Part shown: positions 10,871-21,360 of the stretch, one piece after another
How the letters are laid out: every line of letters begins with the position of its first letter
Numbering within the stretch: position 1 is the first letter of the stretch
Assembly: GCF_030269925.1 (NCBI RefSeq)
Contig: NC_085129.1
Span: forward strand, 19,335,501 to 19,399,500
DNA: 64,000 nt
Reading direction: 5' to 3'
From: Bombyx mori
Lineage: Eukaryota > Arthropoda > Insecta > Lepidoptera > Bombycidae
Notes under the pieces: model-generated
Database searches by the model: none
What the model saw: only the letters and a program-made list of their open reading frames with translations
Told to the model about the DNA's origin: nothing
Translations under genes and position numbers: made by a program

Positions 10871-11227
10871 TCTAATTGGATTGGATTGACATGTTTTGTA
10901 ATCTTCACGTGGACTCCAACTTTAATCTTGGAAATCGACATGCTTGGTTTCCATTAAATACTATGGCATCGAAGCCTATTTTGGCTGTATTTCACTTCTC
11001 GGGACTACACGTACACTATACAAGTAGTGGTGCACGCATGTTGGGTGTGAAGCTATGTTTAGGGATATTCTGAGTACTAGCGCGGCGTCGTAGCGTCAAA
11101 TATCGGATCGTTTGGTACTTACAGTCGCAGTCTGTCAGTCGGAACTTTTAAACTTAAAAATCAGACTTGATTCACGATAACAGTCATGCTTTCCGATTCC
11201 AAGAGTGGAAGATCAAAACAAAGATAA

Positions 11228-11500
11228 AAAAAATCGGTATCCGCCTGCAGGATTCGAACATCGGTACAGTCGCATCGCTCGATACGAATGCCCGGCCGTT
11301 TTATCCTTTAAGCCACGACGACTTCAAAGGGAAATTGTAAGTCGTTTCTCCTTGTTTTTCATTAACAATATAATTTAAACCGCGTCAAGTATATCTCAAG
11401 GTGGGTGGCGCATTTTACGTTGTAAATGTCCATGGGCTCCAGTAACCGCTTAACACCAGTTGGGCTGTGAGCTCATCCACCAATCAGCAATAAAAAAAAT
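11228..11500. repeat. Bm1 tRNA-like head (minus) and Bm1 tail (plus)
   Basis: Positions 11232-11328 are the reverse complement of the tRNA-derived head of Bm1, including a B-box-like GGATTCGAAC and the GCCACGACGACTT end. Positions 11394-11500 are a plus-strand Bm1 tail with poly(A). The two pieces face each other and are separated by about 65 bases. Confidence 0.65.
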
Positions 11501-11509
11501 GCTTCACTT

Positions 11510-12079
11510 TACCTTCGTCACTGTCGACTAAGTTATATTGCATCTGGTTCAAATGCACATCAGACTTTGGTCCTTTCAACTCGGATATCCAGACTTTTTA
11601 AGTATCTTATGCTTACAAAGATCCCAATCGCCTGCCGTCAAAACCATTCGTGTTAAAGTCACAATAGAATAAATCATGTATCGAATTTACAAAAATACCA
11701 ATTTTTAGAGCCTAATGTATTAATTAAACATTGTTAAATTTTTGTTTACTCTAAAAATGTTTTTGTAGTCAAATTATTTACGATGTTAGTGTGAATGTGC
11801 CGTAAATAAATGTTTTAGTATGCAGAGTGATGGTTGTTTTATTTAATATTAACAAAGACGCGTCCACTTCTTGCTTCCGCGCAGAAACCACGTTCTTTCC
11901 TTAGAACGCCACGTGAACACATTACAGAAAACTTATAATGGCAAGATAATAAGACAATCGATTTACCGATTTATATCACTGTTGCGACTACACGATCATA
12001 GTTTGCGTGGATCCTGGGATATGTGCAAGTTAGTGTCTGACCGCAACACATATGCTTGTAATATTTAACGAAAGGGGGT
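11510..12079. other. No recognised feature
   Basis: AT-rich sequence. A 65-codon frame at 11871-12068 and a short minus-strand frame near 11540-11600 (ending in DSDEG before a possible donor) were inspected and could not be tied to any family. Confidence 0.35.
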
Positions 12080-12345
12080 CTTCCGATCACCGTCCTCGTC
12101 GAACCCGTCGCTTGCGACGAAGGGCTCTACGAGCGAATTAACCCACAGACACGGCCCACTGAGTTTCTCGCCGGATCTTCCCAGTGGGTCGCGCTTCCGA
12201 TCCGATGGTAGATTCTGCGAAGCACTGCTCTTGCTAGGGCCAGTGTGAGCAATTCTCCGGTTTGAGCCCCGTGAGCTCACCTAAAAACGTTAGGGTCAAG
12301 CTGAAATAGCCTCTCAAGGCTATCAGCATAGGTAGGAAAAAGAAA
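12080..12345 (+). mobile_element. Jockey-like LINE tail
   Basis: It runs from CGTCGAACCCGTCGCTTGCG through the CTGAGTTTCTCGCCGGATCT and GGTTTGAGCCCCGTGAGCTC boxes to CTATCAGCATAGGTAGG and an A-rich end. It is strongly 5' truncated. Confidence 0.8.
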
Positions 12346-13344
12346 GGGGGTCTATAGTCTCTAGACATCGTTTTAAATATACAGGCCGAATAATCATACA
12401 GTCAATTATATTTTTAATATAATTTATCGAAGTAAAAATGACACGTTTTTATTTGAAACTAGCGACCCGCTCACACTTCGCTTCGGGAAATTATTATTGA
12501 TTATGAAAATAAGATGGCAGATTTTTTCTCAATCTCCTCCTCAAGCATTTGCTCGTTTACCTGTCTTGTTGAAAGCGAAAAGCTCTCCGGGCCACCAATA
12601 ATGTTCCAACACAAAGAAAACAATTCGTTTCATTAATAAATTACCCTCACCTCGCGATTTCTCCCGCGTAAAAGTCGTTATTACGAACGCCTTAACTGGA
12701 AAAAATATTATCAGTTAAAAAAAAATATTTTTGTATTGAAAACCTTTATTTTCATTAACAAACACCATTTCGTGATACAAATAAAAATTAAAAATAATAA
12801 TAATAATATTATATTGAAATTCGAGATATAATTCCACCCAATCTTGGCAACTTTGATTCCTTTTATTATGGCAATACTGACAGGACGAGACTTGCGAGCT
12901 AGGCAGCGATGTTTTGAATCTTCGAACCCAATTCACAACAACAATTAGGGTCATATTCCGTTAGATTCTTTATTATTGGCCTTATAAACAGACGCGCATA
13001 CGGCCCACACGATGATGAGTGGTTACCATCGCCTATGGACGTCATCAATGGCAGAGGCACAGCCAACTTGCTGCCTACCCTTAAAATACATTAATACCGT
13101 AGAGGTTTTAAGACCAAAATGGTCCGAACATCAACTGAAAAATCTAGTGGTGACAGTATTGTAACTTCATTGTCGAGACTTCGTTGCTAGCACCAACAAA
13201 CTATACATAGACATAGTATTAAAGTCAGAGATCCTTAGACTAATATAGAAGTGATAGCTTAAACAAATCTAAGTTGAACTATTTAAATATTGAAATTGTT
13301 TTACTCGAGAAAAGCTTAGGTTGTTACTCAAATTTAATGCATAC
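12346..13344. other. AT-rich spacer with repeat ends
   Basis: At 12463-12510 there is an end-like sequence, CTAGCGACCCGCTCACACTT followed by CGCTTCGGGAAATT; the same end occurs at 60183. A minus-strand family B LINE tail lies at about 12985-13085. A 79-codon minus-strand frame (12715-12954) rich in Cys and Gln was not recognised and lacks supporting context. Confidence 0.4.
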
Positions 13345-13632
13345 TAGCTGACCCGGCAGACTTTGTAGTGCCTCAATCGATAAATAAATTGTATAAAATT
13401 GTATAAAATTAACTTAAAACAAACAAAAGAAATCGGTCCGACGGGGGACACGTCAAAGGAAAAACAAAATTGTCATTTTTATTTAATTCCGAGCATTTTC
13501 ATATTTATCTACCTTATAAACCTTCTTTGGACTTCCACAAATAATTCAAGACCAAAATTAGCCAAATCGGTTTAGCCGTTCTCGAGTTTTAGCGAGACTA
13601 ACGAACAGCAATTCATTTATATATATAGAGAT
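13345..13632 (+). repeat. Interspersed repeat starting CTAGCTGACCCGGCAGACTT
   Basis: The start and the end (GCCGTTCTCGAGTTTTAGCG, then an ATTTATATATATAGA terminus) are the ends of a very common insect repeat, here about 290 bases and non-coding. Its class (an RTE-related or similar non-autonomous element) is from memory and not proven here. Confidence 0.5.
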
Positions 13633-13812
13633 TAAAGATTAATATGATAATGTAAGGAAAATTATAACATAAATTACAAAAGATATATAAATTGTTAGGA
13701 ATTACATAAGTTCTTAGTACCGCTGCCGTATGCGTGAGAGAAAGAGACGGCCGACAGACTGGCGCCGTAACGCGTTACGTTACGAATCGGTTTATCCTAA
13801 GAAGTTATCACT

Positions 13813-14094
13813 TCAAACAATCTGATGCCCATCTGATATTGTACGGAACCCGCAGATATCTATTTCATCGCTCATCTCTGACGCTGAGATAAAAATTTCA
13901 TCTCGTATCGAATCAACAGCATGACCCTTCCCTTCAAAGTGAAATTCATATTTGTTTAGTGTCCATAGTGTAACTAGTGGCGCCCTTGTAGATTCAGCAG
14001 GCAATATAAGTTGGCGATTTAAGTAATTACATATAAAAAAAACACATAGTCCCATAATTGAAATCAAATTACACGGCTTTAAGGTAAAATTCAC
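13813..14094 (-). other. Unrecognised 93-codon open frame
   Basis: The predicted protein has a hydrophobic stretch near its N-terminus (LISIMGLCVFFICNY) and an acidic, mixed C-terminal half (VDSIRDEIFISASEMSDEID). It lacks a recognised domain, splice partner or homologous copy in the window. It could be chance, a repeat-derived frame or a small gene; the first two are more likely. Confidence 0.2.
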
Positions 14095-14239
14095 GCAAAT
14101 ACATTTATAAAAAAATATTCAAATTGATTAAATATTTTTTTCCATTAAAAATATTATTTGATTAATCAATACAATTTAATGTAATCTGTGGTTTTATTTT
14201 AACCGGCATCAGAAAATGATGTAACCTTATTTATATTTT

Positions 14240-14412
14240 TATGGTTACTGTAGCCCATAGACATCTACAACGTAATTGCGCCACCCACCTCGAGATTACA
14301 ACGGCTGCCCCACCCTTCAAACCGAAACGCATTACAGCTTCACGGCAGAAATAGGCAGGGCGGTGGTACCCACCCGCGCGGACTCACAAGACGTCCTACC
14401 ACCAATAATTGC
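14240..14412 (-). repeat. Bm1 SINE fragment, minus strand
   Basis: Reverse complement of the Bm1 body from the GTAGATGTCTATGGGC box to the GGTGGTAGGACGTC box; the poly(A) tail and part of the body are deleted. Confidence 0.75.
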
Positions 14413-14923
14413 CTGAGTTCAAACTATTCATCAACTAAATTCACTTTTCTTTAGTTGTGTACAGATGGCGCTACACGCTACACAGTTGTAGACATTTTAA
14501 AACGAAATCCTTGCTTGCTTCGTCCAATCAGGATAGCCTCTATGTTTAAGTTTTTCTTAAAGATGATATTGACCATCCGATGCGCAGTGGTCACCATCGT
14601 CAACCATCACTAGCGAAGCCGGAAGCCACCCCTCAACTTCCAGTAGAACCTCCTTATTGAGCCTCATTTGAAGGATACTGGGCAAAGGTTCAGCCCAGAC
14701 AAATCCATGCATCAATTTTATCATTAAAATATCGTCGTTGTCAAACCAAAATCTGCTATGTGCAAAAACTCTATTTTGAATTAACCAGTAAAAATAATTT
14801 CCGTATAAATTTTTATATGAAGGTGAATTTTTAAGAACTATATCAAATGAAAGCTATAGATAAATATTAAAGCTATAGACGCATAACAGTTTTTTTTATA
14901 GGGTAGATAGGGCTGTGAACTAT
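14413..14923. other. No assigned feature
   Basis: A short minus-strand frame around 14540-14720 (GFVWAEPLPSILQMRLN) looks as if it derives from an old retroelement but could not be assigned. The rest is AT-rich. Confidence 0.3.
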
Positions 14924-16492
14924 ACGAAAACGTCAAAAAATAAAAATGTCAAAAAGTGCACAAAGCTGATTTTAGTTTGACAACGACTATATGTATTTCT
15001 ATATTGTAATTGTATAATAAAGCTAATATCCATTCCTAGCGTACCGATCCCGTACGAAAAGTCTTTCGTTACAATCTGAAAACACAAAATTTGACATTGT
15101 CATTACGGTGTCAATGATTAATGCAATTATTTTGATAACAGGAACAGTCTGTTGAGGAACCGGCTCACAAAATGGAAAATGTTTTAATTAAATAATTTTC
15201 ATTATTAACGTTGACAGATATTCTAATAAGTTTAAGACTGTTTTATTCAATGTAATAAAAGTTTTCAATAAATTTAAACCATAATAATATCTACAGTCAA
15301 ACCTGGATAAGCGAGAGTTCAAGGGAGCACAATCTCATTCTCGCTTATAGAGGTTTCTCACTAACCCGAGTTTCTCGCTAATGCTCCCTCTGAATTTCAT
15401 TTCGCGATTTTCCGGATTCAAACGCATTCACTATTCACTTAATGACAGTATTTTAATTTTCCGTTTTGACATGATGCAGAACAGAACTTTCCTTCCCAAT
15501 TGATTAACGATAAACTGAGTAAGTCCGACAAACAGGACGGTACACGTGTCCATTCGAAAAGAATGCGATAAAATAACAACGTTATTTAGTTCCACAAAAT
15601 AGAATAGGTTCAATATTGACGAGAAAACAATTCAAAAACAATAGAAGGAAGTTTCACAAAAGTTAAGAATGAGTCATAAAATAGCTGATGTTAATATTGT
15701 AATTTGTTTTTTCATTTGTTCCTCCTAAATAATATAAATAAATAAAGCTCGACTGTCGCTTATAGAGGTATAGATAAGTAGCAGTCTCACTTACGGAAGT
15801 CCATGAGGGAAAAATGACTCTCTCTTACAGAGGTTTCTGTTTCTCTCTAATAGAGGTTTTGGGAGCTTAAAATGACGGATCCTGACTATTACTTTCACTT
15901 AAAGAGTTTTCTCACTTATCCAGTTCTCGCTTACCCAGGTTTGACTGTACTTATTTTTTAATTTATTTTCATGAATAATATTAACAGAGTAAGATGGAAA
16001 GTATTCTTATATGATTATTACATGTAAATAATTTTCAATGAAAGCCCTTTGGTGTTCAATTTAAAATTTATTTGAATATCGTCAAACATACCTCTCTTAT
16101 GGGATTTTCAACTTCAAATCAAGGCCGGTGTGTACTTTTGCAAAACCTCACATTTTCTATATAAATCCTAATCTCTATATATACTAAAATAAATAATTGA
16201 AGTTACATACCTTATTTATATATTTAAAGCTAAGTTGCATTTCTTATCGATAGTTTTGGACTGTCATTCTTATCCGATGGATCCTGAAAGGAATAATGAA
16301 TTAAATATACATGTATGAGAGCTTAGGTAGTCTTCATGCTCCGGACTTGACTCTCAATCCAAAAGTATAATGGAAGCAAAACGAACATGTTGCCAGTCAC
16401 AGCATTTTTCTTTTTTTTTGTTGCTTAGATGGGTGGACGAGCTCACAGCCACCCTGATGTTAAGTGGCCACTGGAGCCCATAGATATCTACA
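14924..16492. repeat. Left arm of a 0.9-kb inverted duplication
   Basis: Without the 654-base transposon at 15294-15947 this arm is about 915 bases and is the reverse complement of 21361-22268. Landmarks found in both arms: GTGCAC next to GTCAAAAAGT, CGTACCGATCCCGTACGAAA, a TTGATAACAGGAACAGTCTG block, CATGTATGAGAGCTTAGG-like sequence, and a truncated Bm1 at the high-coordinate end. The arms lie either side of the RMDN exons. Small differences (point changes and a roughly 30-base indel) show that the copies have since diverged. Confidence 0.9.
15294..15947 (-). mobile_element. Pogo/Tigger-like MITE with TA target duplication
   Basis: The ends are perfect over CAGTCAAACCTGG (15294) and its complement ending at 15947, flanked by TA on both sides (15292-15293 and 15948-15949). 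The end sequence is typical of pogo/Tigger elements. On the minus strand a short frame ends in MSKRKIKILSLSE (about 15431-15475), which resembles the N-terminus of pogo-type transposases, and then stops. The element is therefore an internally deleted derivative. The empty site is preserved in the other arm of the inverted duplication. Confidence 0.85.
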
Positions 16493-16604
16493 ACGCAAAT
16501 CCCGCCACCCACCCATATGAGTTATAAGGTCTCAGTATAGTTACAATGGCTGCCCCACCCTTCAAAACGAAACGAGCAGACAAGAGGTTCTACCACCAGT
16601 AAAA
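16406..16604 (-). repeat. Bm1 SINE, minus strand, crossing the duplication breakpoint
   Basis: Poly(T) at about 16410, then the reverse complement of the Bm1 tail and part of the body. The inverted duplication includes only its first 85 or so bases; the copy in the right arm (21358-21437) is cut inside the GTAGATATCTATGGG box. Confidence 0.8.
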
Positions 16605-17014
16605 CCTTAAAACTACTGGAATCGTTTGTGCAACCTTAGCCGTCCTTCAATTAGCTTTGGAAGTGTAGTTTTAAATGAAGGCCTGTTATGTCCATCCTAC
16701 ACATTTCTACTGCAAGGCACTCCTTCTTTTGTATTTAATATATTTAATTTACCGGATCTTTCGTGTTCCTAGTGTGCTTGAGGGTGATGAAATATCCGGC
16801 TACACATCAGGGCTCCCCGAAACAATCAGCAAATCCACTATCTTATCAGATGATATAGAACAGTTATAATAAAATCCCTACCGCCGAAAACCCACATAAT
16901 ATTACTGGATTATTCCTATTATTATTATTATTATTATTATTCCTTTGTATTCAAAATACTGAATGAAAAATTGATTCAAACTTAGACCAATATAAATTTT
17001 AACTGCCTTAAAAA
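16605..17014. other. Spacer with an ATT microsatellite
   Basis: A TTATTATTA tract lies at about 16916-16940. A 64-codon plus-strand frame (16675-16869) was not recognised. No RMDN exon was found here on the minus strand. Confidence 0.4.
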
Positions 17015-17090
17015 TTTTGACCGGTCTTTGTGGCGAGGCTTGGGGGAGGTCTATGTCCAGCAGTGGACGTCTGTCGGCTGATAAGAAGAA
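17015..17090 (+). repeat. RTE LINE C-terminal scrap
   Basis: The translation around GEVYVQQWTSVG followed by a stop is the standard end of RTE-type polymerases in Lepidoptera. Only the last 20 or so codons and an A-rich end remain. It lies 30 bases from RMDN exon 4, on the opposite strand. Confidence 0.7.
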
Positions 17091-17118
17091 AAATTTTGCT
17101 CACAACATATCTACATAC

Positions 17119-19807
17119 CTCTTCCAAATTAGCCATGAGACCATTTCTAATGGATGCTCTCAATGTGTCATCATCCTCATCATCATCATCCGTGTGAACA
17201 TCATAGAACTCCTCACTGTCCATCTCAGCATCGGTTCCTTAAACAAACATAAAAGTGCAATACGGAAATTAAGAAATTGCTTCCAAAACGAAATTGATAG
17301 TACTAATTGACCAAGCTGTAAGCATACTGGCGGTAGAACCTCTTGTGAGTCCGCGCGGGTAGATACCACCACCCTGCTTATTTTTGGCGTGAAGCAGTAA
17401 TGCGTTTCAGTTTGAAGGGCGGGGCAGCCGTTGTGACTATACTGAGACCTCAGAACTTATAATATCTCAGGATGGGTGGCGCTTTTACGTTGTAGATGTC
17501 TATGGGCTCCAGTAACCACTTAACACCAGGTGGGCTATGAGCTCGTTCGCCCATCTAAGCAATAAAAAAAAAGTAGCCCATGCATTGCAGATGACATGTC
17601 TTTCTTCAAACAAAGCTTGTAAAGAGTACTTAACGGTATGCAGTGGCTTGGCTCTGCCCCTGGTAATGCTGAAGTCCATGAGCGACAGTAACCACTCACC
17701 ATCAGGCGAGCCATATGGTCGTCTGCCTACAAGGGCAATAAAAAAAAATTTGGTCTTATACGATCAGGTAATAAAAAACCACCACTTGAATAATCATTAC
17801 ACCTGGTCAGAGAGCAATGACATTCAGCTCAAAACATATATCTGACAACAGAATATGAAGCCTCCTGAAATATTAGTTACATCAGTTGATTACCCTAATA
17901 TTTATACGCGAATATAATTGTATTGTATGAAACAAATAATACGATCATACCAATTTGTCTAGATTGACTAAACACCCTTACGGCCTAAGGTAGGAATCAA
18001 CAAAAAGTGAGTAACAGGAGACAGAAGGTATTTTACATACATTATTATGAAAGCTTTGACCGAGAAGTTGCTCTGTTTTATGTGAAATTCAATTATATTT
18101 CATTTCTTCACTAACTCAATTTATAAATGCTTTATCATCTATTTACTTACCACCTATAGATTGGTAATCGGTGTAATATTCAGAGTCCGATGCATAGCTC
18201 TGTTCCGGTGCATCAACAACATCTCCACTTGGTGCAGACTTCTTTGGAGCCCTTTCAGGTCGAGGTCTGCCAGATTTTTTTTGTTTCACTCGCCGAAGGT
18301 GTCTGCATTAAAAATGTAACTTTAGATTACAGGACATTCTGATGTTACTGTTGTTAATAAATTTATGGCAATATTCCAGACAACCATTAGCAGCCAGCTT
18401 CAAACACAATATATATATTTTTTATCATATTTGAGTTCAATGTTTCAATGACGTAGAATGGCTGCGCAATATGGTTACAAGGAGAAGCACAAAACAACTT
18501 TGCAAGTAATAGGCAGCTTGGTCATTTGTGTCATAGCAGGCTTTTAATAGACTCTAAAAAAAATTTTAGCTTCAATATTAGTAGCCTAATGGGCTATTCC
18601 ATGTGCAAACAAGTGGGTCAGCTCTCAGGGACGCACCTGACTGCACTTCTAATACTCGCTCAACAAAGACTAGTCATTGTACCCGTGACTGGATCAAAAT
18701 CGTGACCCACTTAGAAGTTCCGGCAAGAAACTCAGTGTCTACAGTATATACTGAGCTTCTTAAATTTAATCTCAATACTGCCAATACTATACAGGGTAAA
18801 TGAGCATCGGTGACAGACTGATGGAGAAACAGACATAGGAAATTATATTATTGAACCTAAATATGATATTTACGTTTCTTTCTGCAGTTCTCTTAAGCTC
18901 TCGAGTTCCGTCCTCATTGATGCGATCTGGTTATCTAATCTTGCTACTTCCCGCACTGGAATGTAAGCAATCATTTAATAGCTAAATACAATTATTATTA
19001 TAGTAATAACTTTAGAATATGAGCATGAAATTGATTTTCAAAATGGTTGTAATGGAACAGATTTCTAAAAGGTAATTTAAATTCTATTAGAATGATTCCC
19101 TTCATGTTTCCTGATCCCCAATTGAATATTTGTGGTAGAAATATACTGAAAAATATGAAAAACGATTTTTGATGATTGATTGATTTTCTATAAAAGTGTA
19201 TTTTGTTTTTTTTTTTTAAACTATTATTTGTATCTTGGTTAAGAGTTATGCAAGCTGCCTTGACTAAAGATAGTTCAAATTGAAATCAATAATTTGAAAT
19301 AAAGTAATCTCTCTTTTAGATCTATTATCTAATCTGTCGGATTTTAAGCATTTACATTTACAAATGTAGAAAGCTGATTTCTGGCTTAATTCATACCAAC
19401 TTCCTCTAGTAGTATTACATAAATCAACTACCTATATCATATCCAAATTTCATATATTCAATTTTGATTTTAACATAATTATACATCTTGCTTTATTTAT
19501 AGAGGTAGAGCAGTGAATATATCTTCTTTTTCTAATTAATCCCAAGACCAATAGAGTTCAATAAATTCCATAAGTGTTTGGTTCGATATAAATATTGATA
19601 TGCAAGAAATTTAAAACTCTGCCAAAAGCTTCATTTCGGTTTATTTTAATGACTAAAATGTTTATTTCAATTTTACTAACCTAGCATGGCTCTTCGTTTT
19701 TCCGCATACATCTGTTCATATATGAAGACGCCAGCAGCGCCTACGATGCCGACAATTGCCGCTCCAACAATCATACGTGACGAAAACACATTATTTAATG
19801 AATTCAT
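17119..19807 (-). CDS. Regulator of microtubule dynamics (RMDN/PTPIP51-like), exons 1-4 only
   Basis: RMDN proteins anchor in the outer mitochondrial or ER membrane and link organelles; RMDN3/PTPIP51 binds VAP proteins. Exons on the minus strand: 19807-19681 (ATG at 19807), 18955-18874, 18302-18151 and 17237-17119; phases 1, 2, 1, 0 match. They give 160 residues. Residues about 12-34 (MIVGAAIVGIVGAAGVFIYE) form an N-terminal membrane anchor. Residues 42-70 (VARLDNQIASMRTELESL) are a short coiled coil. A basic Pro/Lys/Arg stretch follows, then SDSEYYTDYQS, which aligns with the phospho-FFAT region of PTPIP51, then an acidic run (HTDDDDEDDD). The TPR region that makes up the rest of the family was not found downstream. 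The family call rests on domain order and the FFAT-acidic region; it is good but not certain. Confidence 0.7.
17318..17571 (+). repeat. Bm1 SINE in RMDN intron 3
   Basis: Body and tail from ACTGGCGGTAGAACCTCTTG to CATCTAAGCAATAAAAAAAA, antisense to the RMDN exons. It is followed at 17632-17745 by a family B LINE tail in the same orientation, which also ends in GGGCAATAAAAAAAA. Confidence 0.8.
18608..18765 (-). repeat. Old jockey-like LINE fragment in RMDN intron 2
   Basis: A diverged match to the antisense jockey 3' end: GTGACCCACTTAGAAGTTCC and GGCAAGAAACTCAGTG align with the consensus ACCCACTGAGAAGATCCGGC and GAGAAACTCAGTG. It is much more diverged than other copies and is therefore probably older. 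Confidence 0.55.
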
Positions 19808-20255
19808 TGTATTATGCAAATAAATGCAAGATACAAGCAGTAATAATTTTATTTCAGGTTTACACTGCGTTTTCTATTGCGAAATTAAAGTCTCCCTTAA
19901 ATTAACGATTTATAGAACTTTGTCTTTAATTTCTATTGCGTTAACGAGAAAATCCAAGTAAAAGCAATGTTTTTTTTTTTGCCCGGCAAATTTTTGCTTG
20001 ATTGACTATTTTTAGAATTACTATAGTGCTATATTTATGATTAATTGTATTATTCATTTACAATAATCAATAGTCGTAAATAATTAATACTTTGCTGATT
20101 AAAATCAGAAGAAAGGTACAAGTACAAACTAACAATTTGTGCAATTTCAACGTTTTGAATTTTATTTTTGACTTTGACAGTAGTAGTAGTTCTATTTTTC
20201 CAACTGGAAAAGCAAAGGTATCATACCATATGCCCTAATATTCTCTATATTTATT
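19808..20255. promoter_or_regulatory. 5' flank of the RMDN gene
   Basis: This holds the presumed 5' UTR and promoter of RMDN (minus strand). No TATA box or initiator could be chosen with confidence. A 45-base stretch at 20180-20230 (CCAACTGGAAAAGCAAAGGT on the plus strand) recurs inverted at 22335-22375, just upstream of SETDB1. Confidence 0.3.
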
Positions 20256-21345
20256 TATGAAAAATGACATTATGAAGTGAAATAAATGAAGTCTATTAAT
20301 TTGTAACATTAATCAATTGGCATGAAATTAAATGAAATGAGATGAGTAGATATGGTATGAAATATAATCTCAGTAAAATGGTGGTTATTTACTGAGAGTT
20401 TTTCAGTGGACTGATAGCCTTGAGAGGCTATTTCAGCGTAAGCTTAATTAATAGGTGAGCTCACAGGGCTAAAACCAGACGACGTTGCTAACACGAACCC
20501 TATCAAGAGCCGTGTTTCGCAGTATCTACCACCGGATCGGAAACGCGACCCACTGAGAAGAACCGGCAAGAAACTCAGTGGGCTGTGTCTGTGGATTAAT
20601 TTACTTGTCGAGCCCTTCGTCGCGAGCGACGGGTTCGACGAGAACGATGATCGGTGCTTGAGGTACCTAAAAGCACCGTTAGTGGGTCGGGAGGTTTCGA
20701 AAATCCGAAATGCTGTGTTTTGGGCGACGTCGCGTCGACTGCTTTCCATTCTGTCCGCAAGATCGGGAATGTGGTTACCGGCGGTCACGATGAGAGGGTT
20801 CTCGTCTCGTGCCGCTTCAACGAAGTGACGCATTGATGCCGACTGTAGATACTTACTGATGGACTCTAAGTCTAGGTCATCATGGTGGTTGATATTCCTG
20901 ACGAAGCACGGGGCTCCGACGACTATCCTGCAAAAACGTGATTGAATATCTTGGACTGGTTTTAAGTTAGTGCGGGCTGCGCGAGCGAACACTACACTTG
21001 CATAGTCATTACGGGGGAAGATCCCCAGAAGCTACGTCCAGCGGCTTTGTTTCATTTTTCCATGTTTGTGCACTTTCACAAGAGTAAAGTTGTGTGAATT
21101 GTTTTATTTTGTGTATTTTGTGTTTCTTCCCGGTTGAGTGTATATTAGAGGTAGTTTATTAACTGTTTAGTATCTGTGTAAGTTTACAAATGTGGGGAAA
21201 TAAAATAAAACCGCTGGACGTAGCTCCTTAGGATCTTCCAAAAAGTCTCAGTAAATAATTGCCATTTTACTAAGGTTATATTTCATCCCATATCATCTCA
21301 TCTTATTTCATTTAATTTCATGCCAATTGATTAATGTTTCAAATA
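20256..21345. repeat. Palindromic pair of repeat C, interrupted by a jockey LINE
   Basis: Repeat C runs forward from about 20256 to 20410 and again from 21016 to 21077 (AAGCTACGTCCAGCGGCTTT), then reverses from about 21080 to 21345. The outer ends pair: AATCAATTGGCATGAAATTA at about 20311-20330 with TAATTTCATGCCAATTGATT at about 21315-21334. Family C is unclassified, non-coding and has CGCCAAAAAGTC at its 3' end in other copies (38022, 41944, 51224, 59043). Confidence 0.75.
20411..21014 (-). mobile_element. Jockey-like LINE inserted in repeat C
   Basis: Antisense copy from CTGATAGCCTTGAGAGGC to GTCATTACGGGG. On the minus strand it has an open frame of 182 codons (20992-20444), with FVRNINHHDDLDLESISK in the first half, so this part of the polymerase tail is still uninterrupted. 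The poly(A) tail is missing and the C sequence lacks a few bases at the junction, so no target duplication is visible. Confidence 0.8.
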
Positions 21346-21360
21346 CATATGAACACATTG

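Noticed and set aside
12715..12954. 79-codon minus-strand frame with several Cys
   Set aside because: No recognised family, low-complexity AT-rich C-terminal end and no second exon; kept only as a mention in the spacer entry.
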